Positions 34,711 to 56,878 of a DNA stretch of 64,000 nucleotides are shown here, piece by piece; positions within the stretch are counted from its first letter, which is position 1, and every line of letters starts with the position of its first letter. The DNA is taken from positions 16,827,629 to 16,891,628 of the forward strand of contig OW387147.1 of assembly GCA_936440205.1 (NCBI GenBank), in the 5' to 3' direction. This stretch comes from Lepidonotus clava (lineage: Eukaryota > Annelida > Polychaeta > Phyllodocida > Polynoidae). The notes below the pieces were generated by a model. That model was given only the letters and a program-made list of their open reading frames with translations, did no database searches and was not told the origin of the DNA. The translations under genes and the position numbers were made by a program.

Positions 34711-34884
34711 ACAGAATGTCGTGCATACGCGTTAAAGGTCCCCACTTTGACGGCTGCAGAACACTTGAAACCCCTAAAGTAGTTGTAGGTTTGTATAGGG
34801 AAGGGACAGTCAGTGGAGCCTTCTTGTGCCATCACTGTTGTCATTCATGTGCAAAGGTCGTTCTGTAAGTCGTCAATTGGGGGA

Positions 34885-35037
34885 CAAGCTGTTAGGGTAT
34901 TATTTAGGATTAGATCTTAGATGCAAGCTGTTAGGATATTTTAGAAAATTAGTTGAGAGGCACAAGCTCTTAGGGTATCTTAAAATTAGGGCATAGATGC
35001 AAGCTGTTAGGATATTTCTAAATTTAACAATAGTTGC
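34885..35037 (+). repeat. Four-unit tandem repeat in the 3' UTR
   Basis: CAAGCTGTTAGGGTAT-like words recur at about 34885, 34924, 34962 and 35000, a 38-39 bp period. All lie in the predicted 3' UTR close to the stop codon. Confidence 0.8.
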
Positions 35038-36442
35038 CATCTCAAGTAGTTAGTTATAGTGAATTAGGCTAAAACAGTGCTGAGCTTTAAGGCTGAAATA
35101 TCTAGTCGTGCTTCCTGAGAACTCCTTTAGAAAACTCTTTTAGAAAACGCATCCTATTCCATCATTAACTTGCCCTCTTAACTATTTCTCATATCTCTGT
35201 TTGGTCTTGAGTCATTCGAAAGTATGCTGTGTTGTTAGAGTTATTTGATGAAAAGGTGAACTAGATGTTGACGTCTGGTACACAAGAAAGGATAGACGAA
35301 AGATTTTGAAAAGAATCATTGATCTTGAGCCCTTCATCAATGAAAACGTTATATCTAGAAGTATGAAACAAAGTTATTATAAATAGGATAAGGATAATGC
35401 AAAAATCACAAAAGTTGTGCAGTGGAATTGGCCTAGTAGGATTGCATCAAAAATGCGGATAGAACTTAGATACCAACGCCATCTAGTAAAACACGGGATC
35501 TATTGTTGCATGAAAAAGGTCTACCTAGGTTTGAAGATCACTTAGGAGTGATATTACTATAAAAAGTTAGCCATTAGGAGTATAGGGTTGTGAAACACAG
35601 CATTCAGAAAAGACGTTTTTCTTCAACACAGCTCAATGACTTCAACTTCTACACCATTTTCCTTAATTTAAACTTTCTGTATGTATATATACATAAGCTC
35701 ACAGACACATTTTGTCTCGGCACTGTTTCTATTTATATCATGCAATTGAAGTAGCTTAGGGTTAGGTCTTATGATAATGCAATTGTACCTTAATGTTTGC
35801 AAATGTTTCTATGGGCACACACAGGGGTAGTTACCACATTACCATATAGCCACCCATAGGTGATACACTAGGTCAGTTTACACTCTAAAAGGTGTATTAT
35901 TATTGTGTCTATATGACCTACAATTTGCTTGCCGTGTGCTAAATGCTATGAAGGGCATAACTGTGATGGATAATTCAGGGATCCTTCAAGGTGATATGTC
36001 AAGATACGAGTATCTATGTCTATAAGTGTCAAGATATCATTGTTTCAAGATGCGAGACAATTGACTGCAGAAAGGCATAATCTAAATACTGAAAAGCAAT
36101 GGTCTGCTTGAAAGGGGCAGTTTTAGTCAACTGTCATAATGGTCGCTAATTGTTAATTATTATCATTGATGTTTGTGTACATAGGCTATTTCAATATGGT
36201 TTTGTTAACTTGTTGATTTTGTATGTTTTGATTTGTAGACTAAATGTTTTCCCCTTTAACTTTTTACTTGTATAAAATACACTTGCTCTTTAAGATATTG
36301 CAGGTGAATAGTTTTTTTTTTAAATAATAATTTTAATGTATGCGTTAAATGTAAATAATCTCATTCTCAACTATGTACATCGCTAACATTGTTGTTCATA
36401 ATTTGTGTCCATGATAATTCTGTGTTATCATTATGCTTTGTA

Positions 36443-36448
36443 AATAAA
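36443..36448 (+). terminator. Poly(A) signal AATAAA, NWD1-like gene
   Basis: A canonical AATAAA followed by a T/G-rich stretch (GTTACTTTGTCTTTG). It is the most convincing of several signals after the stop. Another AATAAA lies near 37060. Confidence 0.55.
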
Positions 36449-36465
36449 GTTACTTTGTCTTTGAT

Positions 36466-39400
36466 AATGATAAAACGAAGTGCTACGCAGAAGGATAATG
36501 TTGAGATGTCTGATGCAACCTGTACATGTAACAGGAATGTATATTGTAAAGTAATGTATGTTCATTAGAACTGTTGTGATAGGGTTCTTTTCCCAAGTTG
36601 TCGGAAGCATTTTAGAAGTCACAATGTAAACAACGGCAATGTGCAATATCATATTCAAATTGTATCTCGTAGATCTAGAAATGTTATAAGAATGATATAT
36701 TCTATTGGTGTGCACATAATGAACCGCACTTATATTTCTGACAATTCTACTTATATTTTAAATACATACTTATTTACTACCTAAAATCGGGTCTTGGAAG
36801 AACCAACTGAAAAGCAGGTAGGATAGTAATATCTTAATCATTTACACACCTCTTTGAAATGAAAAATGCAATTACAATTTTTCGAGACATCAGCACAAAA
36901 ATATGCAATGCATAATCCACCTTTCAAATAGAACTGCATTAGATGAACAATAAAACCAATGTTAAATTCTAAAGTGTACGAAGATATAAGTGATTTTACG
37001 AACAAATTATAATTTCGCTGTGGTAATACAGACATCGCACCTAGAGGCACGTATTGTCAAATAAAGAGTATTAACAAAATGCATCTTTCTGATTATTTTG
37101 TAGATGTTTTGTATTTAGCACCTAACCGTTACCTTATAATGCCCAGCAAAACAGAACTAGTTGTCAATCGCCGGCACCACAAACATAGAACCCTAAAAGC
37201 AATTCATGAGTCGTTTACTCAAGCACAATATTTTCAAAAACAGAATCTTACATCATAATCTTGGCACACTCATAAATTTTGTTTTTCATTATTCAAATCC
37301 AATCTTAAGTACGTAAGTACTTCCTTGGACGTTAAAGTATGGTATGGAATGTAAAATTTGGTTGGAGATTTGCTGCAAAAGTAACGATATAATTCATATC
37401 TACTGATGATTTAAATATCCTCAATATTAATGTATCTATAACAAAAGCAAATATGTTTTTGAAAATCTAACTTTGATAGTGTAATGAATAATCAGACATT
37501 TATATCAAACACTACCTAAACTTTCCGCCATTTTGTACTTCGATTTTGAGGTGAAATTGCACAGCTTAAGGATTAATATAATGTCGTAGATAACTATGAC
37601 AATAAAGCGATTTCTCCTCTGAATGCTCAAAACTAATAGGATAACGCATTATCTCCTTGCGAACAGACTGGGAAGAAGTGGAGGGATAACATCAACATTT
37701 ACAAATTAAAAGGCCAATTGCCCCATCTATGAAGATCAAACTGACGTTTCCATGGTAACCAGACCCCCTTTAGGGCCTGGGTCCTTTGTAAAACCTTCCC
37801 CTATCCATGGATTCAAAAGTGTTATACCAACAACTTTCTCCAAACATTAAAAAAAACACCCACCAATTGAGGACAGACAATCCGAACTCTGAATGAAGAC
37901 GACTCGACAACTGAAGAAGGAACTAGTCCTGACTATGAATATTTCAAATAAAGGAGCCCAGTCAATGTGCCGCCGAAACTGAGATGATGATAAGACGATT
38001 CCAAGAGGATGCTACCCACCACGTATTCTCCGATTCCTTCTTGTAAGAAAAAGTTCTGAGAAACTAACTCTGTACTATTAGTCCAATCATCTTGTTATAA
38101 TACGAGCCATTTCCAGTAATTTAGAATGCAATTGCATTTATATCATAGCAGAATATTTATCAACACGCACCTCTAAAACATTCCACAGTTGAATTAATTT
38201 TGAATACTTAAATGCATGTATATGTAATTCAAATTTACAATTAAGCCTTTAGAGATTATATATAACAGTGCACGCAGCTAAACTAAATTAGACACCCTGA
38301 GAGGTTCTTTAGAAACATGGATTGCAGACAGTTTATGCTATTGTTAATTTTCCACACAAAAAAACTAGTTTTCTACGTCACACCCCTGCTTACCTGTTAA
38401 CCAGGTATTTATTTGTACTGTTTTGACAGCACAATTACATTTATCGAAATGACTGAATTGTATATCAATAAACAGTTTCAAGCTTTTTGCACAAACACAG
38501 GTGTTCTGATGTTTCATTGATGTTCAGTATTCTACTTCGGTTTGAAAAACAAGCCCTCTCAAATAAGAATTATTTGTCTATTTTCAAATTAACGACCCGG
38601 ATAAAGGTGGGGATGGATTCGGGTCGAATGTGTTAAGTCCCAGTCTCTATGTGTGCCATGATTTTAGCCTCAACTCAACTACTTTGAGTTCATTAGCCAA
38701 TCACAATCTAGCATAAAGCCGCAACCCTCTGTGGTCTTATCAAAAATATTCGTTGGTCTTATTAGGCCCATAGAACAAGGGGACAGTTAAAAGGGGCGAT
38801 GGCTCAAATCCTTTCGATCTGACTCATTTTTAGGAGATGTAATTCATACTGTGAGAAACTTTATCATGGATGATTACATGTATTTAGTCTAATCATCTTA
38901 GGTTGAGGCTTTTTGGATTCACGAATGCTTGACGGGAAATACTATAGCAAATGTGCGTCATAAGTAGTGAGAATGTTATCATCGCATACTGTAACTATAT
39001 GGGGAAGCAGGGGAGGTAACAGCGGAGGTCATCTTCTGTAGTTACTTAAATTGGCTGTAGTATTCAGATTCTCCATAACTCTCAATCAGTTAAAGAAACT
39101 ACTGAAGAGGATCTTCAATTTACTAAACATCTCCCAGGAAAAAGGGACTACTTTGAAATTAAGACTATTAACAGCGAGGTACAATTAATTAACCTTTATT
39201 GACTGAGAAAGGCCATTCCATTTGAATTTTACAAAGCAATCCTTGAAATCATGATCACATAACTTGAATTGTACACTCTTCCCAGTAGTATTTTTCAGAT
39301 AGTGAGACGTTAAGTTGTATTGTGAGAAACAAAGTACTGGAAGCTGGAAATGTATGTGGGATTTTCCTTTTACTATTCGTCCATTCACGGCTGAATTTTC

Positions 39401-40020
39401 CATCAACTCTCCACAAACATATATCTAAGTAACAAAACATATCGGAAAAGACTTGACTACATGTATTTGTCTTAGCGACAAGGAGTTCATGAATTAGCAA
39501 TTTAAAGTTTGCTCAGTAAAGCAAATTATTCACGAAAATAAAAAGAGGGTTTTACATTGCTTGTTTAACAAGCAAGACTTGTCAATGAAATCTTCTCACA
39601 AGTGATATCAATTTGCATCTAAATTTGGGTAGAAACATGTAAAAAGCTTTGTATGAGACTTGTCTTCTATTCACCCAGTGAACTTACTGTTTTTCTACTT
39701 AAATGCGGATTTTCCAGATAAATTATGTTTTTACCATTTGTCCATGACAAAATAAGTTATATTTCGTTTTTTACCGTTCGCAACATGTAAAGAAATTTAG
39801 CTGAGAAAATATAATTTGAGTAAGTCAAACTTAATGGGTTGTCACAAAAGGACATCCATGAGATGCTAGTGGCCAAAACTTCAGGCGTTTTCATTTGACG
39901 TTGATAGAATTATTCTTGTTAGTTTTTTTTAAATGATTGGACACATGGAGCAGTAGGCCCTGTAAAAATGGTAGGTTAGGCTATTGAGCCAGGAGAGATG
40001 TGGTGGTAAAACTCAAAGGC
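36466..40020. other. Intergenic region between convergent genes
   Basis: AT-rich DNA between the 3' end of the NWD1-like gene and the 3' end of CUL2. I saw no exon, RNA gene or delimitable mobile element in it. Confidence 0.5.
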
Positions 40021-40079
40021 GACCCTTTATTAAAAGGTGGCCCATTTATGGTAGGACTCAGTAAGGATAGAATCGCTGG

Positions 40080-40085
40080 TTTATT
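40080..40085 (-). terminator. Candidate poly(A) signal of CUL2
   Basis: Minus-strand AATAAA about 500 nt after the CUL2 stop. A second lies at 40026-40031. Either would give a short 3' UTR. Confidence 0.4.
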
Positions 40086-40586
40086 GGTAACATTGCCGAT
40101 GTCATGGTTTCCACACACACTCTAACACGCACTGCCACCCAGAACATAACCGGACTTATTCCCAGACACCCTCGACAAAAAAAAACTCTCACCAGCCTGC
40201 AACACGGAGGAAACAAACCAAAACACAAAAAAAAAGTAATTTCCTAACTTCATATATCATCCTGATTAAAGGCATAGAGTTACAACTAGCTCAAGTTACT
40301 TTCAAAACCAGCGAAGAAGTCGGACTCTTCCTTTGGGGTCTATCACTTCGCCAAACATCAGGTGATTAACATTGTTTTTAATCCGTGAATATATTAAATT
40401 AGTCAACCTAGGGATGCAACCTGAACTTTATATTTACTGGAGTTGTTCACCCCTGGCGGAGCTATTCTGAACAATAGTACCATAAGAGCCACCCAGGGCG
40501 GCAGGACAGTTTGTTAATAGTTACAGTATTGTACAATGGATGGCTAATGGGGCCACAACAGAAGTATTTGCCAGCCTGAAAGGCCA

Positions 40587-52121
<11,535 letters not shown>

Positions 52122-52267
52122 CTACAAAAACAACGATTTGTTTTTAACATATAGGCCTATATTTAAAATTAATGTACACTTAATAAAATGCATTTGACAT
52201 TCTTAAAGAAGACTGAAACTGGAACCTCTAACTCGGTATCTAAATGACCCTGCAGTGTTAACTAACG

Positions 52268-52445
52268 CCTACCATGGGGGCCAATGGCCAACAATTTTGT
52301 ATCACGGCCGACAACGTTCAGGGAAAATACATTAGAATTGGCCCGGATGGCCAACAAATTTTCTGATTCAAATATGAATATACGGTCTATTAGCTCTGAT
52401 GGCCGACACCCTACAAAGTTAGTTTCGATGGACCCTGGGATAATG
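52268..52445. repeat. Interspersed repeat rich in GGCCAACA/GGCCGAC, copy 1
   Basis: It shares the ordered words AATGGCC, TTGGCCCG-ATGGCCAACA, GATGGCCGACA and AAAGTTAGTTT with 54242-54560. It is non-coding, in the CUL2 leader intron. The family was not recognised. Confidence 0.65.
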
Positions 52446-52554
52446 AAACTCAATGAGTCATGATGTATACGCACTGAATCTCCGTGAAGTGAAATGATAG
52501 CTCAAAACTTCTAAGAGTTTATAATAACACATGACATATTTAAATAATAATAAT

Positions 52555-53449
52555 CGTTGGCTGAGTAATAAAAGGTCGTATCTGACAAATGCTCATTTTG
52601 AGTAATTGTCCATTAAAGAAATATGACATATCTTAAACCTCTGTATGATTCTAAATATCTGCTCAATCATCACAATATTTCATTTTCATAAGAAGAATAA
52701 TAACTACAAATACTTTAGTCACAATTATGAATATATTTAGATTATTGGGATGTTACTATGGTAACATATACACATTTTTTTCCAGATACGACCTTTTATT
52801 ACTCACTTTTAAGGAGAAAAGTTGGAAACCAGTGAATAAAAAAAGGTCGTATCTTACATATTCAAATGTTAAATAAACACTAATTAAATTGGTTAAACAA
52901 ACAAAAATGACACAAAATAATATTTCTTAACTTAAACAAATATGCTAGTATTGAATTCACTTGATTGCTCTAAAATAGTAAAGGTTTATGTGATATTTAA
53001 ACTATCAGATTCAATTACAGCCCAGATACGACCTTTTATTACTCAACAGACACACCAGAACTTCAGTAAACAAAGGTCGTATCTAATATTTTGCAATTAT
53101 ATTCCCTTGTCTGCTATTGTTTCCCAAAATTTATCCATAATATTTTACAATAAGGTGCTCTTGATAGTTATAAAAAAAATAAGAAGCACAAGATATGTTA
53201 ATTTTGCATTAATTATCATTTTTTTCTAAGAAAATCAAATTACTCTTTTCAGATACGACCTTTTATTACTCAACCAAAAGTGAAGTTTTGCAGATACGAC
53301 CTTTGTTTACTGGGTTACAACATTCCAAAGATTTGAAAAATTCCAAAAATTCCAAAATTTCTAGACACCTTAGGGGGTAGAGAAACATATTCAAAAATAA
53401 AAATAAAATTGATTTTTTGGAGATACGACCTTTTATTACTCAGCCAACG
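52555..53449. mobile_element. TIR element with many copies of a 22-bp motif
   Basis: Termini CGTTGGCTGAGTAATAAAAG and CTTTTATTACTCAGCCAACG are perfect inverted repeats that continue inward through GGTCGTATCT, about 29 bp. TAAT flanks each side (52551-52554 and 53450-53453). The core AGATACGACCTTT recurs about eight times, on both strands (52784, 53024, 53251, 53292 and 53421 plus; near 52575, 52854 and 53084 minus). Non-coding, in the CUL2 leader intron. Confidence 0.85.
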
Positions 53450-54241
53450 TAATTTGTTCGTGATATTCACTAGAGCTGGTTTCTTTTTCTGGCTTGTACT
53501 AAAGTGAAAGCTGATCACGTTTTTCTCTTGTTTCAAAAATATATTAGATTCAAGAAATACCTATAAGAACAAGGTGAGCGTGCCCTTCAATGACAAAGGA
53601 TAACTTCCTGGTTACAGATTCAAGGTCAATATCTACAACTTGTTTTTGGTAACCAAAACTTAACACGAAAACACGTACCAGGAGATTATCATCTCCTGAC
53701 AACAAAATACAGACGCCATTATCATGGCAGAGATGCCAGCACGACATAACAAAAAAACCCTGAATATTTCAAGTTCCTAATTTGATATAAAAAAAATCAA
53801 TGGTATGTACAATCATATACAATAACAGATTTAAAACAAAGATATAAACCTTAAAGAAATAATAATATAGTTGGGCTGGATCCGGGGTGAACCACTCTGT
53901 AGATTCCAGTTTAGAGTGCAGGCTTTATGTCGGCAGCTGCAGACCCCTTGAATGACACCCAGAGACCGCTTATGAAATAGATGACCCTTGCTGTGTTCAT
54001 AATTTACGGATGGATTCACAACTTTGGGATTTCAGCAAATTAAGGTTTCCTTTAATCCTTTGCGTGTCAGAAAGTAGTTCTCTTGATACATGTATTAAGT
54101 CTAGAAAAAAAAAGTTATGTTCAGGTTACCCGACCATCCCTAACTTTTTGGCCCTACCCTAACTTTCTAAATCTTTCTAAAACAAGGAAGAATTCTGAAT
54201 ACTAAAGTACCGTTACAGTGTACGTAAGTCGTAAGGACCCG

Positions 54242-54560
54242 GCGGCGAGCAATGGCCGAAAATTTTAGACAAAGGCCAAAATTTTGCATAAAAAATGTTA
54301 TCAAATTGGCCCGTATGGCCAACAGAAACTTCTGCCTTTTTTCCTCAATTTTCCAATAAAATTTGAATAATAAAAAATAGTTTAATATCTACAAGGCCAA
54401 AGATATTTTCTTTTATGAAGTTCCCACCCTTCAATAACAGATTATATAGACTCTAGAGGCTTTACAAATCAGGGCCAGAAGAAAGCCATCAGGGCCGACG
54501 ATACCTATGCAAAGTCGGCCATGATGGCCGACATCCCAAAAAGTTAGTTTTGACCACTGT
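54242..54560. repeat. Interspersed repeat rich in GGCCAACA/GGCCGAC, copy 2
   Basis: Same ordered words as 52268-52445, with more intervening AT-rich sequence. Both copies have the same orientation. Confidence 0.6.
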
Positions 54561-54929
54561 AGCGGTTTGTTTCTATTTATAACAATCAGTGGCACCACCT
54601 CTTAGCATTGTTGTGAATTCCTACCTTTTTTAAAATATTTATTCCAAAGCAAAACTTTCAGGAATTTATCTGATCTTCCAAGTGTGCCGATATTAATACA
54701 ATCATTGGCACAATAGTTAGCAACTAGGAAGTATTAATAATAATTTACAACGATAGAGATCCAAATTGAAATATGAATCAAGGAAGTACATATTATACAA
54801 GTTTAGTATTAAGTCATACCAATACCATTACAGGTCACAAGGTCGATTGCTCAAACTAAATTTCAGTCTGGCACTGCTATAAGTCCAAAAACATCTCAGT
54901 CTGAGGAAACATTAAAAATCCACAGAACA

Positions 54930-55482
54930 GTAGCTCTGTAAGTCGGTCACAAACCTGAAAATCTTGATATTCAAATTTATTTTTTGAACATGAATATTTC
55001 ACATAATTTTTAAGTTTAGTCTATGAAATTTCTGGTATATCTTCTTGAGGTGTAGCAAGAGGGAACAGTCTCTCAGAATTTTGATATGAGCCCTAGTTCT
55101 GTTTTTATGAAATGTAGAAAATGGTCTTACAAAATTATCTTAAAGTTTCCCTTTTTTGCCGTTCTTTATCATAAAATAAAATCGAAGCCCTTAGTCAAGA
55201 ATCTGAGACACGGTTCCCTGCATATGAATCTTCTGAAGGTGTGTGCAAAATGTTATTCATGCCAGATGATTAAGTGAGGTATCAATGTTCAAAAAATAAA
55301 AGTGAAAAAATCAATTTTATTTTATCAAATCTTCAATACAAAATACATTATAATTCTAGCTATATCAGTAGAAAGAGAAAATTAGAGCTTCCAAATGATG
55401 TGTAACACGCTATCATCAGAGCATTAGTAAGAAAATCAGTAATGCTTTCCTGAATTGGCCGCCCATCTCTGGGGTCTATCCT
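54930..55482. mobile_element. Fold-back element, copy 2, left end missing
   Basis: It aligns with the 57858-58572 copy from CACAAACCTGAAAATC to the right terminus GGGGTCTATCC. It has the same central inverted repeat around GAGACACGGTTCCCT. The left terminus and right TTAA are not visible, so it is truncated or decayed. A short open frame inside is fortuitous. Confidence 0.75.
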
Positions 55483-56358
55483 GCCTTAGCTCTCTGATGG
55501 GTGATGCCTGGATCCTTAGTGATACAGAAATAGATCTGTCTTGAGACTGTATTTTTGGGGTGTGCAAATCATTGTGTTATTTTGAGACGCAAGACATCTA
55601 TTTTTCCTAAAACTTAATTCAACCGAGTAATAGTTTCCGATTTTTTTTATATTTTTGGTTTCCCTGGGTCAAGCTTCGATACTTGAGGTCTACATCGTAT
55701 CCACTGGACAACCTGTTGAGGGTCATGTCAGTCTGTGTGTCAAGGGGCTCCAGCCAGGGCCCTAGCCTGGCCTAGGGGTTGATATAGATCCTGGACACCT
55801 TTTGTGACCCTTTTTGACTAGTTGTAACACTGACTTAGGAATTCCAATATTACGTTTGTCGCACATAACAGATCAATAGTTGGTCTACAAACCACTCTAA
55901 GATAGTTCTATAGACTACTATAGATCTACTTTAGATGTCATGCTAGAACTAGATTCAATCATAGAATAATCATGCCTGGTAGTGGTAGACATCACTTTCC
56001 ACCATTTGAAAAGCCACAGTAGGAATAGTACCAGTGGCAATGAGATACTGTTTTACTCTGTACATAAAATTATTAGTGCCTGTTTATTAGAGGAAATCAA
56101 CGACAAAGCACTGCAATTTACAATGTCATTGATTCTGAGGTGAGGAATCTAGAAGATTGAAACTGACAGAGTGAAAGAAGGAGAACTCATCTTTGACAGA
56201 GACAGTTGATAATGTTATTCAATGTACGAAGTATGCCGTGTGTTGAATATGTCGAATATGTAAAATACTGTTAGAAGAGAGTAATATCAGTAAAGTATAC
56301 AGACTAAATTGCTGCAGCTCTTAGAAAATGCTATTTAGAAATGCAACTTTGAAATGCA

Positions 56359-56517
56359 ATACACGATTGCACGGTTTACCTTATATGGGCATGTGACGTC
56401 ATTTGGCGAGTAAATTTCATTCTCTCAAGGGCGTCCTGCAAGACATTAGTCCAGTTGGTGTAATCACCAGAGTGGCCCTGTGTGTGCTCGCAAGTGCGGA
56501 ACCGTGCAATCGTGTAT
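56359..56517. mobile_element. Small TIR element containing a CRE palindrome
   Basis: ATACACGATTGCACGGTT and AACCGTGCAATCGTGTAT are perfect 18-bp inverted ends around 123 bp. The interior contains TGACGTCA near 56390. No clear flanking duplication. It lies 200-400 bp from the CUL2/TPR divergent promoter. Confidence 0.7.
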
Positions 56518-56662
56518 GTAACTTGGATTGCAGACTTGTCTTGTCTGGCCAACCATTGCCACAGGGACCATGCACTTTCTAGCTCGGATGTCCAACAGAT
56601 TTGCCAGAATTAAAATGTAACAAAGATAGTAAGGTAAGAAAGACAGTTTAAAAGATTCTCAC

Positions 56663-56805
56663 CTGCAGATAAAGTTGTATGTTATCTCCTCAATTCGTAC
56701 GATATCCTGAAATAACAACAGTGAAGTTGGCTCATTTCCTCCAGCATGTCGCCATCTTCGATCTCGTGATTTCTCGTTCGAGCTCTCGTCTGAAATGACG
56801 GCAAA
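56663..56805. promoter_or_regulatory. Divergent promoter and leader of CUL2 and the TPR gene
   Basis: This is the gap between the first exons of two head-to-head genes. CpGs are frequent compared with the surroundings. CGCCATCTT at 56750-56758 matches a YY1 site and, read on the minus strand, sits at AAGATGGCGAC. A minus-strand donor (gtgaga) after CTGCAG at 56663 would end a non-coding CUL2 first exon. A minus-strand 8-codon upstream ORF starts at that ATGGCG. The transcription starts are inferred. Confidence 0.6.
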
Positions 56806-56878
56806 ATGGACGGCTCGAATGCCGCCTTCGCTTGCGGGAAATACGGTGACTGTATTAAGGAACTACACCGTCTTTTGA
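56795..56878 (+). other. Upstream ORF overlapping the TPR start codon
   Basis: An ATG 11 nt before the main start opens a 27-codon frame (MTAKWTARMPPSL...) in another frame, ending after the main ATG. If included in the mRNA it would reduce initiation at 56806. Confidence 0.4.

Larger units (their letters stand above)
34711..36465 (+). other. 3' UTR of the NWD1-like gene
   Basis: About 1.7 kb of AT-rich sequence follows the stop. AATAAA at 36443-36448 is the best poly(A) signal. A four-unit repeat lies at 34885-35037. The 3' end is inferred. Confidence 0.6.

Noticed and set aside
32635-34726. Long minus-strand open frames (262, 162, 152 and 147 codons) opposite the last NWD1-like exon
   Set aside because: They mirror the codon-biased WD40 exon and show no domain of their own. 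The plus-strand frame matches NWD1 and splices correctly.
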